Source of the DNA: Intestinibaculum porci
Lineage (GTDB): Bacteria > Bacillota_I > Bacilli_A > Erysipelotrichales > Coprobacillaceae
Assembly (NCBI RefSeq): GCF_003925875.1
Contig: NZ_AP019309.1
Span: forward strand, 1,426,001-1,490,000
DNA length: 64,000 nucleotides
Reading direction: 5' to 3'
The first letter of the stretch is position 1; the number at the start of each line of letters is the position of its first letter. A model generated the notes under the pieces. The model was not told the origin of the DNA, made no database searches, and saw only the letters and a program-made list of their open reading frames with translations. Both the position numbers and the translations under genes were made by a program. Below are positions 33,516 through 42,866 of the stretch, piece by piece.

Positions 33516-33530
33516 TGCCTTGGTGATTTT

Positions 33531-34910
33531 ATGAATGAAAAGGAAAAGAAACAATATGAACAATTGGTTTTAAAACCAATTCCGCCACTGATTGTGTCGT
33601 TAGCCGTGCCAACGACCATTTCAATGATGGTTTCCATGATTTATAACTTAGTTGATGCTTATTTCGTGGGGAAATTAGGAACCTCCGCCGCGGCCGCTAT
33701 CGGCATTCTGGTTTCCGTATCAGCTGTTTTTCAGGCTATCGGCTTTATGTGCGGTCATGGCTCGGGCGGGCGCATCAGTATGGAATTAGGTCATGGTCAT
33801 AAAGCACATGCCGATGCTTATGCATCTACCGGCTTTTTTGCATCCTTGAGTTTAGGAATTATTTTAGCTGCCCTTGGGTTGCTGCTTATTACACCGCTCA
33901 TGTATATGCTTGGCTCTACCGATACCATTTTACCTTATGCCCGCACCTACGGCTTCTATATTTTATTAAGTGCGCCAGCTTTATCAGCCAGCTGTACCCT
34001 CAACAATATCATGCGTTATGAAGGAAAGGCTTCTTTAGCGATGATCGGTTTGGTTTCTGGCGGTGTCATCAATATGATCGGTGACCCGATTCTGATGTTC
34101 GGCTTTCATATGGGTATTGCCGGAGCCGGGCTATCAACAGCGTTATCACAGTGGATCAGTTTTGGGATTCTCTTATACATGTTTTTAGCGCATAAGACGA
34201 TTACTGAATTATCGCTTAAAAACTTCCATCCGTTCTCATTAGATATGGCCAAGATCATGGGCAATGGGGCACCTTCCTTAGTGCGTCAGACGCTCAATAG
34301 CGTCGCCGCCATGGCTTTAAATATTGCGGCGAATCCTTATGGCGATGCGGCTATTGCGGCGATGGCGATCGTCGGTCGTATTGCCTTATTTTTTGGTTCG
34401 ATTATGACCGGAATTGGACAGGGTTTACAGCCGGTATCTGCTTATAACTATGGGGCTCATAAATTCAAACGTGTCCATCAGGGGGTCATCTTTACCTTCT
34501 TACTTGGCGAAGCAGTGTTAGGCTGCTTTGCAGTGTTAGGCTTTATCTTTGATAAGCAATTAATCATGCTTTTTAGAGATGATCCGAAGGTTGTTGAAAT
34601 CGGCACTTTAGCGCTGCGGCTGCAGTGTGTGGCACTGCTTTTCCAGTCTTTAACGATTATTGGCAATATGACCTTCCAGGCCATTGGTCAGTCCTTAAAA
34701 GCAACCTTTTTAGCGAGTCTGCGTACTGGTGTTTATTATTTGCCGGCAATTATTATTTTACCGCATTTCTTTGGTTTATTAGGGATTCAGATGAGTCAGA
34801 CTGTCGCCGATATCTGCGCCGCTTTAACTAACTTACCATTTTTACTCGTCTTTCTCAAAGGTTTGCCAGATGCCAATGAACATGTAGCTATAGATGATGA
34901 ATATGCTTAA
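33531..34910 (+). CDS. MATE-family efflux transporter (NorM/MepA-like)
   Basis: The 459-residue protein has twelve predicted helices. The opening LKPIPPLIVSLAVPTTISMMVSMIYNLVDAYFVGKLGTSAAAAIGI and the mid-protein block GIGQGLQPVSAYNYGA are typical of MepA-like MATE transporters that export cationic drugs with sodium or protons. It differs clearly from the MATE gene at 15376 and is not a tandem copy. A bidirectional terminator separates it from the convergent sucrose hydrolase gene. Confidence 0.87.
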   Translation: MNEKEKKQYEQLVLKPIPPLIVSLAVPTTISMMVSMIYNLVDAYFVGKLGTSAAAAIGILVSVSAVFQAIGFMCGHGSGGRISMELGHGHKAHADAYASTGFFASLSLGIILAALGLLLITPLMYMLGSTDTILPYARTYGFYILLSAPALSASCTLNNIMRYEGKASLAMIGLVSGGVINMIGDPILMFGFHMGIAGAGLSTALSQWISFGILLYMFLAHKTITELSLKNFHPFSLDMAKIMGNGAPSLVRQTLNSVAAMALNIAANPYGDAAIAAMAIVGRIALFFGSIMTGIGQGLQPVSAYNYGAHKFKRVHQGVIFTFLLGEAVLGCFAVLGFIFDKQLIMLFRDDPKVVEIGTLALRLQCVALLFQSLTIIGNMTFQAIGQSLKATFLASLRTGVYYLPAIIILPHFFGLLGIQMSQTVADICAALTNLPFLLVFLKGLPDANEHVAIDDEYA

Positions 34911-34934
34911 AAAGTCAGCGTGAGCTGACTTTTA
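34909..34934. terminator. Bidirectional terminator between MATE and sucrose hydrolase genes
   Basis: aaaagtcagc/gctgactttt stem with A-run before and T-run after, serving both converging genes. Confidence 0.85.
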
Positions 34935-36386
34935 AAATTGGAAATTGTCTTTAACGGCACGATCTAAGGCATAAATCTGGCCTTCCACTTGACCTTTGAT
35001 CACTAAGCCATGTTCATCTTTTGTTGGGAAAATGCGACTGGTGAAGAGGGCTTCACCGTCATTGACATAAATTTCAATCGATGAAGCATCGATAAAGATG
35101 CGTAAATGATTTAAATCCTGATGCAACTGACGCATGCGGCTTTCCCCTTGCTCGATGTTAAAACGTTTATGCATATGGCTGCGATCAATCGTAATCGTGC
35201 GGTGAACAGGTTCATAGCGAATCGTTAAGCCATCATGATCGTCACTTTTGCATAGCTGCATATCTAAAGCCCCGGTAATATGTAAATCTAATTCGCAGGC
35301 TGTTGGCAGGGTTTTCGTCGCTAATGGCAGCGCTTCTTGACGTAAGTCTTCAAAGCCTTTAAGCGGCTTTTGAATCAGACGGCGATTTTGAATCGTGAGT
35401 TCGCGCGGCATCGTCAGGCAGCCGGACCAGTCTTCATCATCAGTTGGATAAGAGGAATCTGGTAAGCCCATCCAGGCAATGAGGACGGCTTTATTGTCAT
35501 CACCGATATTTGCGCAGCATTCGGCAGCGTAGGAATCAAAACCGAAGTCTAAGACATGGAATGAGCCATCATGATGGAAGGTGAGGGTTTCATAATCCAT
35601 ATGACCAATCAGATAGCCGTTATGATGAATACTATTCCCGCGATCTTTCAGCTTAAGGTGCTGCGGACAGAAAATGAGGACATCGACATCACCGATATGT
35701 TCAATCGATGGACATTCCCACATGTCGCCAAAATCTTCATAACCTTCAACTTTGAGTTCGCCGGCAAATTCATAATCTTTATTAAAGGTCTTGGATTTAT
35801 AAAAAATAATCCGGCCATGATGATCGCGGCTTTGTGCGCCTAACATAATATAATAGGTTTCATTTTCTTTATGATAGATGATTTTCGGATCACGCTGATG
35901 TTCGGTATAGTTTGGCGATGGGCCAAATAATGGTTTTGAATACTTATGCAGACTGCCGTCATCACGCATGTTAACAAGGCAGGTATAAGGGGTTCTTTGC
36001 CAGTTTTCATCACGGTGATTGCCGGTATAGTAAAGATAGATCGATTGCTCAGTGACTAAGGCCGAGCCGGAATAAGCACCTTTATTATCAAAATCATGAT
36101 CAGGTTTGATGCCGACCCCCATATTGATCCAGTGGATCAAATCTTCGGATTGGACTTCATACCAGTACTTGAGTCCATGTACAGCACCCCAGGGACACCA
36201 TTGATAAAAGAGATGCCAATAGCCGTTATGATAGACAAAGCCATTGGGATCATTGAGCAAGCCGGTAATCGGCTGAATATGATAGTGCTGGCGATAAGGC
36301 GATTTGACAATCTGCCGATGAAGATCAATGATTTCATCGGGGGCGTGCAAAACGCGATAACGCTCTTCTTTTGTCCATTGTTTCAT
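34932..36386 (-). CDS. GH32 sucrose-6-phosphate hydrolase / beta-fructofuranosidase
   Basis: The 484-residue enzyme has the GH32 nucleophile motif LLNDPNGF (Asp46), the transition-state stabiliser region QRDPKI and the acid/base GDMWECPS. The C-terminal beta-sandwich follows. There is no signal peptide, so it acts inside the cell, usually on sucrose 6-phosphate delivered by a PTS (scrB/sacA role). No sucrose PTS or ScrR gene adjoins it; the only PTS gene nearby is the divergent lone IIB. An operator-like GTAA-GCGA-TTAC repeat lies in its promoter. Confidence 0.88.
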   Translation of the reverse strand: MKQWTKEERYRVLHAPDEIIDLHRQIVKSPYRQHYHIQPITGLLNDPNGFVYHNGYWHLFYQWCPWGAVHGLKYWYEVQSEDLIHWINMGVGIKPDHDFDNKGAYSGSALVTEQSIYLYYTGNHRDENWQRTPYTCLVNMRDDGSLHKYSKPLFGPSPNYTEHQRDPKIIYHKENETYYIMLGAQSRDHHGRIIFYKSKTFNKDYEFAGELKVEGYEDFGDMWECPSIEHIGDVDVLIFCPQHLKLKDRGNSIHHNGYLIGHMDYETLTFHHDGSFHVLDFGFDSYAAECCANIGDDNKAVLIAWMGLPDSSYPTDDEDWSGCLTMPRELTIQNRRLIQKPLKGFEDLRQEALPLATKTLPTACELDLHITGALDMQLCKSDDHDGLTIRYEPVHRTITIDRSHMHKRFNIEQGESRMRQLHQDLNHLRIFIDASSIEIYVNDGEALFTSRIFPTKDEHGLVIKGQVEGQIYALDRAVKDNFQF

Positions 36387-36411
36387 AGATTCCTTCCTTT
36401 CTTATACTCTT

Positions 36412-36440
36412 ATTATCGCTAAGCGAGTAAGCGATTACAA
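36412..36440 (-). promoter_or_regulatory. Promoter of the GH32 gene with LacI-type operator
   Basis: On the minus strand TTGTAA (36440-36435), 17-base spacer, GATAAT (36417-36412). Between them, GTAAGCGATTAC (36427-36438) is an inverted repeat around a central CG step, as in LacI/GalR-family (ScrR) operators. A further CGCTAAGCG palindrome lies at 36417-36425. Confidence 0.55.
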
Positions 36441-36509
36441 GAAATTACGAGCCTTCAAAAATAATAAATGAAAAAGTATGGGCTTTTTAATAAATAACAC
36501 TGATTTATA

Positions 36510-36538
36510 TTTCCAAAACAAAATGTAAGTGCTATAAT
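36510..36538 (+). promoter_or_regulatory. Promoter of the PTS IIB gene
   Basis: TTTCCA (36510-36515), 17-base spacer, TATAAT (36533-36538). The leader to the ATG is about 60 bases and contains a tiny tttgc/gcaaa hairpin (36560-36574). Confidence 0.5.
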
Positions 36539-36602
36539 AAAGCTATAGAGAAGAAGGAATTTGCGAAAAGCAAACGTCGAAAATAGAGGAGGATGTTTAT
36601 TT

Positions 36603-36902
36603 ATGAAAATCGTATTAATTTGTTCAGCAGGGATGTCTACCAGCTTACTCGTCAATAAAATGCAGAAAGCAGCGACTGAACAGGGGATCGAAGCGGATAT
36701 CGCAGCTTACCCAGAAGCTGAAGTGACAAAAGTTGGCGGCGATGCAGATATTATCTTATTAGGCCCACAGGTTCGTTTTGAATTAAAGAAAATCAGAGGC
36801 TTATTCCCTGATAAACCAGTAGAAGTCATCGATATGAAAGACTATGGGATGATGAATGGTAAGAAAGTATTAGCGGATACGCTTAAACGTTTAAATGGTT
36901 AA
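36603..36902 (+). CDS. PTS lactose/cellobiose-family IIB component, not next to IIA or IIC
   Basis: The 99-residue protein begins IVLICSAGMSTSLLVNKM, the phosphocysteine loop of Lac-family IIB proteins, with Cys7 as phosphorylation site. The rest (DADIILLGPQVRFELKKI) matches the family. It would pass phosphate from IIA to a beta-glucoside or chitobiose carried by IIC. No IIA or IIC gene is next to it, and it has its own promoter and terminator, so it must serve a permease encoded elsewhere or act in regulation. ATG 36603 follows a GAGGAGG site; the longer in-frame start at 36561 has none. Confidence 0.87.
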   Translation: MKIVLICSAGMSTSLLVNKMQKAATEQGIEADIAAYPEAEVTKVGGDADIILLGPQVRFELKKIRGLFPDKPVEVIDMKDYGMMNGKKVLADTLKRLNG

Positions 36903-36907
36903 TGATG

Positions 36908-36939
36908 AAGATCATAGCAGTTGCTATGGTCTTTTTTTT
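36908..36939 (+). terminator. PTS IIB terminator
   Basis: aagatcatagca/tgctatggtctt stem with one wobble, loop of two, T8. Confidence 0.85.
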
Positions 36940-36997
36940 AGTTGAGAAATGAAAATAATAGAAGTAGAATAAGACACAACAGGGAAAGGGTGATTTG

Positions 36998-37942
36998 ATG
37001 TCAAATCTGATATTTAGTTTAAATGCGACGGTGCCCGTCTTCTTACTGATGGTCTTAGGGTATTTTTTACATGCCATTGGCTGGATTGATGATGATTTTG
37101 CGAAGAAAATGAATACTTTTGTTTTCCGTATTCCATTACCAGTCCTGCTTTATGAGCAGCTTGGCACCACAAACTTTGTGAAAGCTTGGGATACTAAGTT
37201 TGTTTTATTCTGCTCTTTTGCGACCTTATGTTCTATTTTGCTTGTCTCCTTATTATCTCTATTCATAAAAGAAAGAGCGCTGCGCGGGGAGTTTATTCAG
37301 GCTTCTTACCGCTCTTCGGCGGCTATTTTAGGAATGGCTTATATTGCGAATATTTATGGCTCTTCCGCGATGGGGCCATTAATGATTATCGGTGCGGTCC
37401 CGCTTTATAACATTATGGCGGTCGTTGTCTTATCCTTAACGGATCCTGAAAATGCCCGTTTGGATCAGGAAACACTTAAGAAAACTTTAAAAGGGATTTG
37501 TACAAATCCGATTATTATTGGCATTATCGCTGGTTTACTTTGGAGCTTACTGCATTTACCAATGCCGCAGTTTTATGATAACTTCTTAAGCCGCGTCGGC
37601 CAGACGGCGACGCCGCTTGGCTTACTGGCGATGGGGGCAAGCATTGACTTTAAGAAAGTCGGCGGGCAGTTAAAGAATGCTATCATCGCAGCCTTTTTCA
37701 AGCTTATTGGCTTAGAATGTCTGTTTTTGCCTTTAGCGATCGCCTTAGGCTTTAGAGATGCAAAGCTTGTGGCGATATTGATTATGCTTGGTTCAGCGAC
37801 GACCGTTTCCTGCTTTGTCATGGCCAAATCGATGCATCATGAAGGCGTCTTAACGAGTAATACGGTTGTTTTAACGACAGTCTTAAGCTCCTTTACATTA
37901 ACCTTCTGGATTTATCTGATGCGCTCTCTGCATTTGATTTAA
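36998..37942 (+). CDS. AEC-family (auxin efflux carrier) transporter
   Basis: The 314-residue membrane protein has ten predicted helices in two groups of five. The N-terminal LNATVPVFLLMVLGYFLHAIGWIDDDFAKKMNTFVFRIPLPVLL and the block TATPLGLLAMGASIDFKK are characteristic of AEC transporters, which in bacteria move malate, malonate or other organic acids. Export of a fermentation acid is possible but not shown. AAAGGG precedes ATG 36998. There is no clear terminator in the 140 bases after it. Confidence 0.83.
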   Translation: MSNLIFSLNATVPVFLLMVLGYFLHAIGWIDDDFAKKMNTFVFRIPLPVLLYEQLGTTNFVKAWDTKFVLFCSFATLCSILLVSLLSLFIKERALRGEFIQASYRSSAAILGMAYIANIYGSSAMGPLMIIGAVPLYNIMAVVVLSLTDPENARLDQETLKKTLKGICTNPIIIGIIAGLLWSLLHLPMPQFYDNFLSRVGQTATPLGLLAMGASIDFKKVGGQLKNAIIAAFFKLIGLECLFLPLAIALGFRDAKLVAILIMLGSATTVSCFVMAKSMHHEGVLTSNTVVLTTVLSSFTLTFWIYLMRSLHLI

Positions 37943-38085
37943 CGATATTTATTTTAGGAATTTAAAGAACCTTAAATCAACCTTAAGTGAGTGAGACTCT
38001 TTACGAATATAACAAATTTAAAATTGACGAAAACAAAAGAATTTATTATCATAGAAGTATAATTTTAATAGAAAGAGGGCTCACT

Positions 38086-38925
38086 ATGAAGAAAAAACAG
38101 ATGAAATTTATCGTATCTTTACTGACAATGGTCTTATGTATCACAGCATTGTCATTGAAACCATGGCACGTCAAAGCATTAAGCGTTAGTGAAGATGAGG
38201 TGTACAATCTGTTGACCGGGACTTATGGCTTTTCTAGTGCGCAGGCAAGCGGTATTATGGCGAGTATTCGCGCCGAATCAGACTTTATTGTCAATGCAGA
38301 AGATCGCGGCGGCAGTTTTGGCCTCATGCAGTGGACCGGTAATCGTAAAGCAGCCCTTTATAGTTATGCGAGTGAACATGGCATGGATGTCAATACCACA
38401 TCGACTCAGCTTGCTTATATGTACTACGAGCTGCAAAGCAGTGAGAAAACGGCTTATAATCAGCTGATTGGCTGTGACAATACGAGCGATGGGGCTTATA
38501 ATGCCGGCTATCGTTTCTGTTATTACTATGAGCGGCCAAAAAATAAGGAAAGCCGTTCAACTAAGCGGGCTGCCATGGCGCGTGATACCTATTTTGCGTC
38601 CTATGCGAATGGGCAAAATGCAGCTGGAACTATTGAGGCCCCAGCCGCAACTGATCCAACGACAAGTGAGCAGACACAAAGCAGTGCGCCGGTGACAAAT
38701 ACCAAGGTGACAAGTAAGAAGAAAGCGAAGTTTAAACGCGGCGCTTATAAATTAAAAATGACGATGAGCGTGCGCGCCAAAGCCAGCAATAAAGGACGGG
38801 TCGTGGGTTACTTATCAAAAGGCAAACGCATCTATGTTAAGTCAGTGAAAAACGTCAAATGGGGTAAAATTACTTATCGCGGCAAGAGCTCATATGTTTC
38901 TCTTAACTATGCTAAGAAATTATAG
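38086..38925 (+). CDS. Secreted lysozyme-like protein with phage-tail lysozyme and SH3-like domains
   Basis: The 279-residue product has a signal peptide (MKKKQMKFIVSLLTMVLCITALSL, cleavage near VKA). Next comes a lysozyme-like domain of the phage tail lysozyme type (VYNLLTGTYGFSSAQASGIMASIRAESDF, then GGSFGLMQWTGNRKAAL) with Glu in AESDF as likely catalyst. A Thr/Ser/Pro linker leads to a basic SH3b-like domain (MTMSVRAKASNKGRVVGYLSKGKRIYVKSVKNVKWGKI). It should cleave peptidoglycan outside the cell, in growth or competition. A TATAAT at 38058-38063 precedes the AGAGGG ribosome site. No phage genes surround it. Confidence 0.82.
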   Translation: MKKKQMKFIVSLLTMVLCITALSLKPWHVKALSVSEDEVYNLLTGTYGFSSAQASGIMASIRAESDFIVNAEDRGGSFGLMQWTGNRKAALYSYASEHGMDVNTTSTQLAYMYYELQSSEKTAYNQLIGCDNTSDGAYNAGYRFCYYYERPKNKESRSTKRAAMARDTYFASYANGQNAAGTIEAPAATDPTTSEQTQSSAPVTNTKVTSKKKAKFKRGAYKLKMTMSVRAKASNKGRVVGYLSKGKRIYVKSVKNVKWGKITYRGKSSYVSLNYAKKL

Positions 38926-38947
38926 TGGATGTAAGTCCACTTTTTTA
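38924..38947 (+). terminator. Terminator of the secreted lysozyme gene
   Basis: gtgga/tccac stem and T6; the stem begins at the stop codon itself. Confidence 0.7.
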
Positions 38948-39080
38948 TTTTGTCTAAAGAGAAATGGGGGATATATAATATCGCTTTAACCGACATAAAT
39001 TATCAAAATAATGAGAGATGATTTCCTTTTAGCGGGGAATATGGTAAGATAGCACTATGTTTACAAAGGGGGAATCGGAT

Positions 39081-40526
39081 GTGAAACGATTTATGAAATT
39101 AAGCCTCTGTTTGATCGTGGCTTTATCCTGTATTGGGCTGATTCCTAGCAGTCATGCCCAAGGGAAAAAGACGTTAACGGTAGGCTTTGATCAAAACTTC
39201 CCGCCATTTGGCTATGTCAATAAGGGAAAATATGTTGGTTTTGATATTGACTTAGCCCGTGAGGCGGCGAAGCGTATGGGTTATAAGCTTAAACTGCAGC
39301 CGATCGACTGGGATTCGAAAGATATGGAATTGGATTCGGGAACCATTGACTGTATCTGGAATGGTTTTACCATGACTGGTCGTGAAAAGCAGTATACCTG
39401 GTCGAAACCATATTTGAATAATCGCCAGGTGGTGGTTGTGAAGAAAGCTTCAGACATTAAGTCATTAAAGGATTTAAAAGGCAAAATTGTCTCTTGCCAG
39501 AAGGAATCTTCTACCGAAAGTGCTTTAAACAGTGCCAAACATAAGGCCCTCACAAGCAGTTTTAAACAGTTATTAAAAGTTTCTGACTATAACACTGGGT
39601 TAATGGATTTAACCAGCGGCGGGGTCGATGCTTTATGTATGGATGAATTCGTCGCCAAATTCCAGATCAAGGATAAGACGGATACGTATCGTATTTTAAA
39701 ACAGACCTTATCTTCGGAAAAATACGCCATCGGTTTCAAAAAAGGCAACACTGCTTTACGCGACAAAGTTCAGAAACAGATGGATGCGATGATCAAAGAT
39801 GGCACGTTTGCCTCTTTAGAAAAGAAATGGTTTGGTGATAGCGGGGAAGGCGAAGCCGAGAAAACGGCTGCGACATCTTCTTTATTATCAGATTTAAAAG
39901 ATTTAGGCAGCGGGATGTTAACAACCCTCCAGATCTTTATTTTAACATTGTTATTCTCTTTACCATTAGGTTTAGTGATCGCTTTAGGTCGTATGTCGAA
40001 AAATGGTCTTTTACGTAATATTGTGAAAGTTTATATTTCAATCATGCGTGGAACACCACTGATGTTACAGTTATTAGTCGTTTACTTTGGCCCTTACTAT
40101 ATGTTTGGCGTTGATGTGACGAGTGCTTATCGCGGGATTGCCGTGATCATTGCCTTCGTCTTAAACTACGCAGCTTATTTTGCGGAAATCTATCGTTCCG
40201 GCATTGCGTCAATGCCTAAAGGACAGTATGAAGCTGCTCGCGTGCTTGGCTATAACAGTGTTCAGACTTTCTTTATTATCATTATGCCGCAGGTATGGAA
40301 ACGCATCTTGCCATCAATTACAAACGAAGTCATTACCTTAGTCAAAGATACGTCATTAGCATTCTCCATCGCTTATGCAGAAATGTTTACGCAGGCTAAA
40401 GCTTTAGCTGCCAATGAACGTTCGATGATGCCATTTGTGGCGGCGGCGATCTTCTACTATGTCTTCAACTTTATCGTGGCGGCATTAATGGATTACTGCG
40501 AAAAACGCATGAGTTATTATGATTAG
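39081..40526 (+). CDS. Amino-acid ABC transporter, substrate-binding protein fused to permease
   Basis: The 481-residue protein starts with a signal sequence ([26 protein letters not shown]). A family-3 solute-binding domain follows (residues ~30-255: [38 protein letters not shown]), then a GlnP-type permease domain with five helices and the EAA loop ([38 protein letters not shown]). Such fusions import glutamine or other polar amino acids. GTG 39081 is chosen because AAAGGGGG lies 8 bases upstream and the resulting N-terminus is an ideal signal peptide; ATG 39057 is at the transcription start. The ATPase follows 11 bases after its stop. Confidence 0.9.
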   Translation: MKRFMKLSLCLIVALSCIGLIPSSHAQGKKTLTVGFDQNFPPFGYVNKGKYVGFDIDLAREAAKRMGYKLKLQPIDWDSKDMELDSGTIDCIWNGFTMTGREKQYTWSKPYLNNRQVVVVKKASDIKSLKDLKGKIVSCQKESSTESALNSAKHKALTSSFKQLLKVSDYNTGLMDLTSGGVDALCMDEFVAKFQIKDKTDTYRILKQTLSSEKYAIGFKKGNTALRDKVQKQMDAMIKDGTFASLEKKWFGDSGEGEAEKTAATSSLLSDLKDLGSGMLTTLQIFILTLLFSLPLGLVIALGRMSKNGLLRNIVKVYISIMRGTPLMLQLLVVYFGPYYMFGVDVTSAYRGIAVIIAFVLNYAAYFAEIYRSGIASMPKGQYEAARVLGYNSVQTFFIIIMPQVWKRILPSITNEVITLVKDTSLAFSIAYAEMFTQAKALAANERSMMPFVAAAIFYYVFNFIVAALMDYCEKRMSYYD

Positions 40527-40537
40527 GAGGGACGTTT

Positions 40538-41296
40538 ATGAATATTTTAGATTTATCACATATTAAAAAGAGTTTTGGTCAAAATGACGTCCTCAAAGAT
40601 ATTAGCTTTAAAGTCGATGAAGGGGAAGTTGTCTCTATCATTGGGCCTTCAGGATCTGGAAAATCAACGTTATTACGTATTGCGACGTTCTTAGAAACAA
40701 TGGATGATGGTTCTTTATCGTATTTAGGTCATCCCTATGTCACATCGCAAAACGGTCAGGCCGTTTACGCTGATAAAAAAGCACTGCATCAGGCAATGTC
40801 AAACTTTGGCTTAGTCTTCCAGAACTTCAATTTATTCCCGCATTTCAATGTTTTAGAAAATATTACTGATGCGCCGATTCGCATCCAGAAACGAAATAAA
40901 GAAGAAGTATATGCGCAGGCGCGTGAACTGTTATCTAAGATGGGGTTAAGTGATAAGGAAAAAGCTTATCCTTCCCAGTTATCCGGCGGCCAGCAGCAGC
41001 GGGTGTCGATTGCCCGCGCCTTAGCCCTTAAGCCAAAGATTTTATTCTTTGATGAACCAACCAGTGCTTTAGATCCTGAGTTAACTTTAGAAATTCTGAA
41101 GGTTATTAAGGAATTAGCAGCGGAAAAGATGACCATGGTGATCGTCACCCATGAAATGACTTTTGCCCGTGATGTATCAACCCGCATTGTCTTTATGGAT
41201 CAGGGCGTGATTGTGGAAGAAACCAGCCCGGAAAAGATGTTTAGCTCGACCAATGAACGTACCAAAGCCTTCCTTGGTAAATATCATGTCAAGTAA
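40538..41296 (+). CDS. Amino-acid ABC transporter ATP-binding protein (GlnQ-like)
   Basis: The 252-residue ATPase has Walker [11 protein letters not shown]-loop [17 protein letters not shown], signature [15 protein letters not shown] and Walker [16 protein letters not shown]. The H-loop VTHEM follows. These are typical of the polar amino-acid (PAAT) family. It forms a complete importer with the preceding binding-protein/permease fusion. AGGAGG site; strong terminator after it. Confidence 0.93.
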   Translation: MNILDLSHIKKSFGQNDVLKDISFKVDEGEVVSIIGPSGSGKSTLLRIATFLETMDDGSLSYLGHPYVTSQNGQAVYADKKALHQAMSNFGLVFQNFNLFPHFNVLENITDAPIRIQKRNKEEVYAQARELLSKMGLSDKEKAYPSQLSGGQQQRVSIARALALKPKILFFDEPTSALDPELTLEILKVIKELAAEKMTMVIVTHEMTFARDVSTRIVFMDQGVIVEETSPEKMFSSTNERTKAFLGKYHVK

Positions 41297-41329
41297 TAGG
41301 AATTCCCCTAGTGGAATTCCTATTTTTTT
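41297..41329 (+). terminator. Amino-acid ABC operon terminator
   Basis: taggaattcc/ggaattccta perfect 10-bp stem, then T7. Confidence 0.92.
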
Positions 41330-41356
41330 GGTATCATGAAGGCGAGGTGAAAAAAC

Positions 41357-42637
41357 ATGTTACTCATTAAAAAAGGACGCGTCATCGATCCCGCTAACAA
41401 GCGCGATGAAATCGCCGATGTGTTAATCGATGACGGGAAGATTACCGCTATTGAAAAAGAGATTCCAGCAACGAAGGACATGCAGGTGATTGAGGCCAAG
41501 GATTACATTGTGGCACCTGGTCTCATTGATAACCATGTTCATTTCCGTGATCCTGGCTTAACTTATAAGGAAGATTTAGAAACCGGCGCGAACGCGGCCA
41601 AAGCTGGCGGCTTTACCAGCGTGGTCTGCATGGCTAATACCAGCCCGGTTGTCGACAATGTGGCGACGCTCAAAGATATTTTAAAGCGTAGCCAAGCATT
41701 ACCGATTCATGTCTATCAGTGTGCCACGGTCACAAAAGGCATGCAGGGGAAAGAATTAGCTGATTTAGCGGCTTTAAAGGAAGCTGGGGCGATCGGCTTT
41801 ACTGATGATGGCGTTGCTATTCAAAATGAACGGGTGATGTTAGAAGCAATGAAAGTAGCGCAGGCTTTAGATATGCCCATCTCATTACATGAAGAAGATC
41901 GTGAACTGATGGATTTTGCGGGTGTGAACGCTGGCAAAGTTGCCGATGCTTTAGGCCTTAAAGGAGCGACGCATTTAGCGGAGGAAACCTTAACGGCGCG
42001 CGATAGTCTTTTTGCGAAAGAAACGCACTGCCGTATTGATATCCAGCATTTATCATCTGGCACAGCGGTCGATATTATTCGCTTTATGAAAAGTTTAGGC
42101 GCTGATGTCTGGGGCGAAGTCACCCCGCAGCATCTCTTCTTAACCGAAGAAGCGGTCTTAAAGAAGGGGGCTTTAGCGAAAGTCAATCCGCCGCTGCGCA
42201 CGGAGGAAGATCGCCAGAAGCTGATTGCCGGCTTATGTGATGGCACAATTGATATGATCGTCACCGATCATGCGCCGCATGCTGAATATGAAAAAGATAA
42301 AGGTATTAAAAACGGGGCACCTTCCGGGATGATTGGTTTGGAAACATCCTTAGCGATTGCCATGACCGCATTGGTTAAAACAGGCTATATGACGATTTCG
42401 GCGTTATTAGAGAAGATGACCATTAACCCAGCACGCTATTATAAGATGGATGCCGGCACTTTAACACTTGGCAAGGCGGCTGATCTGGTCATCTTTGATC
42501 CCAAAGAAGAATGGACCATTACTTTAGATGATTTTTATGGCAAGTCAAAGAATTCACCATTTGTCGGGACAAAAGTTTTAGGACGGGTGAAATATACGAT
42601 TTGTGATGGTCAAATTGTCTTTACACAGAAAAAATAG
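41357..42637 (+). CDS. pyrC: Dihydroorotase
   Basis: PyrC cyclises carbamoyl-aspartate to dihydroorotate in pyrimidine synthesis. The 426-residue enzyme is the class I (PyrC of Bacillus) type: zinc motif IDNHVHFRDPGLTYKEDLETG, then HEED, DIQHLSSGTAVDIIR, VTPQHL and the aspartate in IVTDHAPHAEYEK. Length and C-terminal barrel end (ADLVIFDPKEEWTI) are normal. No other pyr gene is adjacent and no PyrR-type leader is visible. GAGGTGA site before the ATG. Confidence 0.94.
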   Translation: MLLIKKGRVIDPANKRDEIADVLIDDGKITAIEKEIPATKDMQVIEAKDYIVAPGLIDNHVHFRDPGLTYKEDLETGANAAKAGGFTSVVCMANTSPVVDNVATLKDILKRSQALPIHVYQCATVTKGMQGKELADLAALKEAGAIGFTDDGVAIQNERVMLEAMKVAQALDMPISLHEEDRELMDFAGVNAGKVADALGLKGATHLAEETLTARDSLFAKETHCRIDIQHLSSGTAVDIIRFMKSLGADVWGEVTPQHLFLTEEAVLKKGALAKVNPPLRTEEDRQKLIAGLCDGTIDMIVTDHAPHAEYEKDKGIKNGAPSGMIGLETSLAIAMTALVKTGYMTISALLEKMTINPARYYKMDAGTLTLGKAADLVIFDPKEEWTITLDDFYGKSKNSPFVGTKVLGRVKYTICDGQIVFTQKK

Positions 42638-42656
42638 GTGAAAGCCTATTTTTTTG
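42629..42656 (+). terminator. pyrC terminator
   Basis: aaaatagg/cctatttt stem that overlaps the stop codon, T7 tail. Confidence 0.8.
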
Positions 42657-42666
42657 CTTTTAGGGG

Positions 42667-42695
42667 TTGATTTTTTAAGTGCAAACGGTTACAAT
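42667..42695 (+). promoter_or_regulatory. Promoter of the small RNA between pyrC and mreB
   Basis: TTGATT (42667-42672), 17-base spacer, TACAAT (42690-42695). Predicted start about 42702, just before the closing stem of the RNA. Confidence 0.6.
42680..42693 (+). promoter_or_regulatory. cre-like CcpA site in the small RNA promoter
   Basis: TGCAAACGGTTACA fits the catabolite-responsive element consensus TGNAARCGNWWWCA at every position and covers the spacer and -10 element, where binding would repress. Confidence 0.5.
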
Positions 42696-42701
42696 GTAAT
42701 C

Positions 42702-42850
42702 AGTAAAAGACATGTGGGATACGTCGCACTAACCGTCATTTGAAGTGGAGGGCTGACCTGAGAGATTTCAAAAAGTAAGGGCGGTTAAAGTTAATGCTCA
42801 TAGTTCATGCGATCATGTCAGAAGAAAATCCCCACATGTCTTTTTATGTT
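42702..42850 (+). ncRNA. Structured small RNA candidate of about 145 bases, 6S-like architecture
   Basis: An 11-bp perfect stem (AGACATGTGGG at 42708-42718 with CCCACATGTCT at 42831-42841) joins both ends and runs into a T-rich tail. So the transcript begins and ends in one long closing helix. Inside, actAACCG(T)C pairs with GGCGGTTaaagt and encloses a smaller TTTGAA/TTCAAA stem. A free-standing RNA with 5' and 3' ends paired and its own promoter resembles 6S RNA, but the 6S central-bubble sequence could not be confirmed and it is shorter than usual. mreB has a separate promoter downstream, so this is not simply its leader. Confidence 0.5.
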
Positions 42851-42866
42851 TTTTTGCATTTTGATA

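Noticed and set aside
38086-38925. Prophage endolysin indicating a prophage
   Set aside because: The lysozyme-like gene has a signal peptide and cell-wall SH3 domain, and no holin, tail or integrase genes surround it.
42702-42850. Riboswitch controlling mreB (TPP-like GCTGA/CCTGA bases noticed)
   Set aside because: The TPP core motifs are not in the right order, and mreB has a promoter of its own after the RNA terminator.
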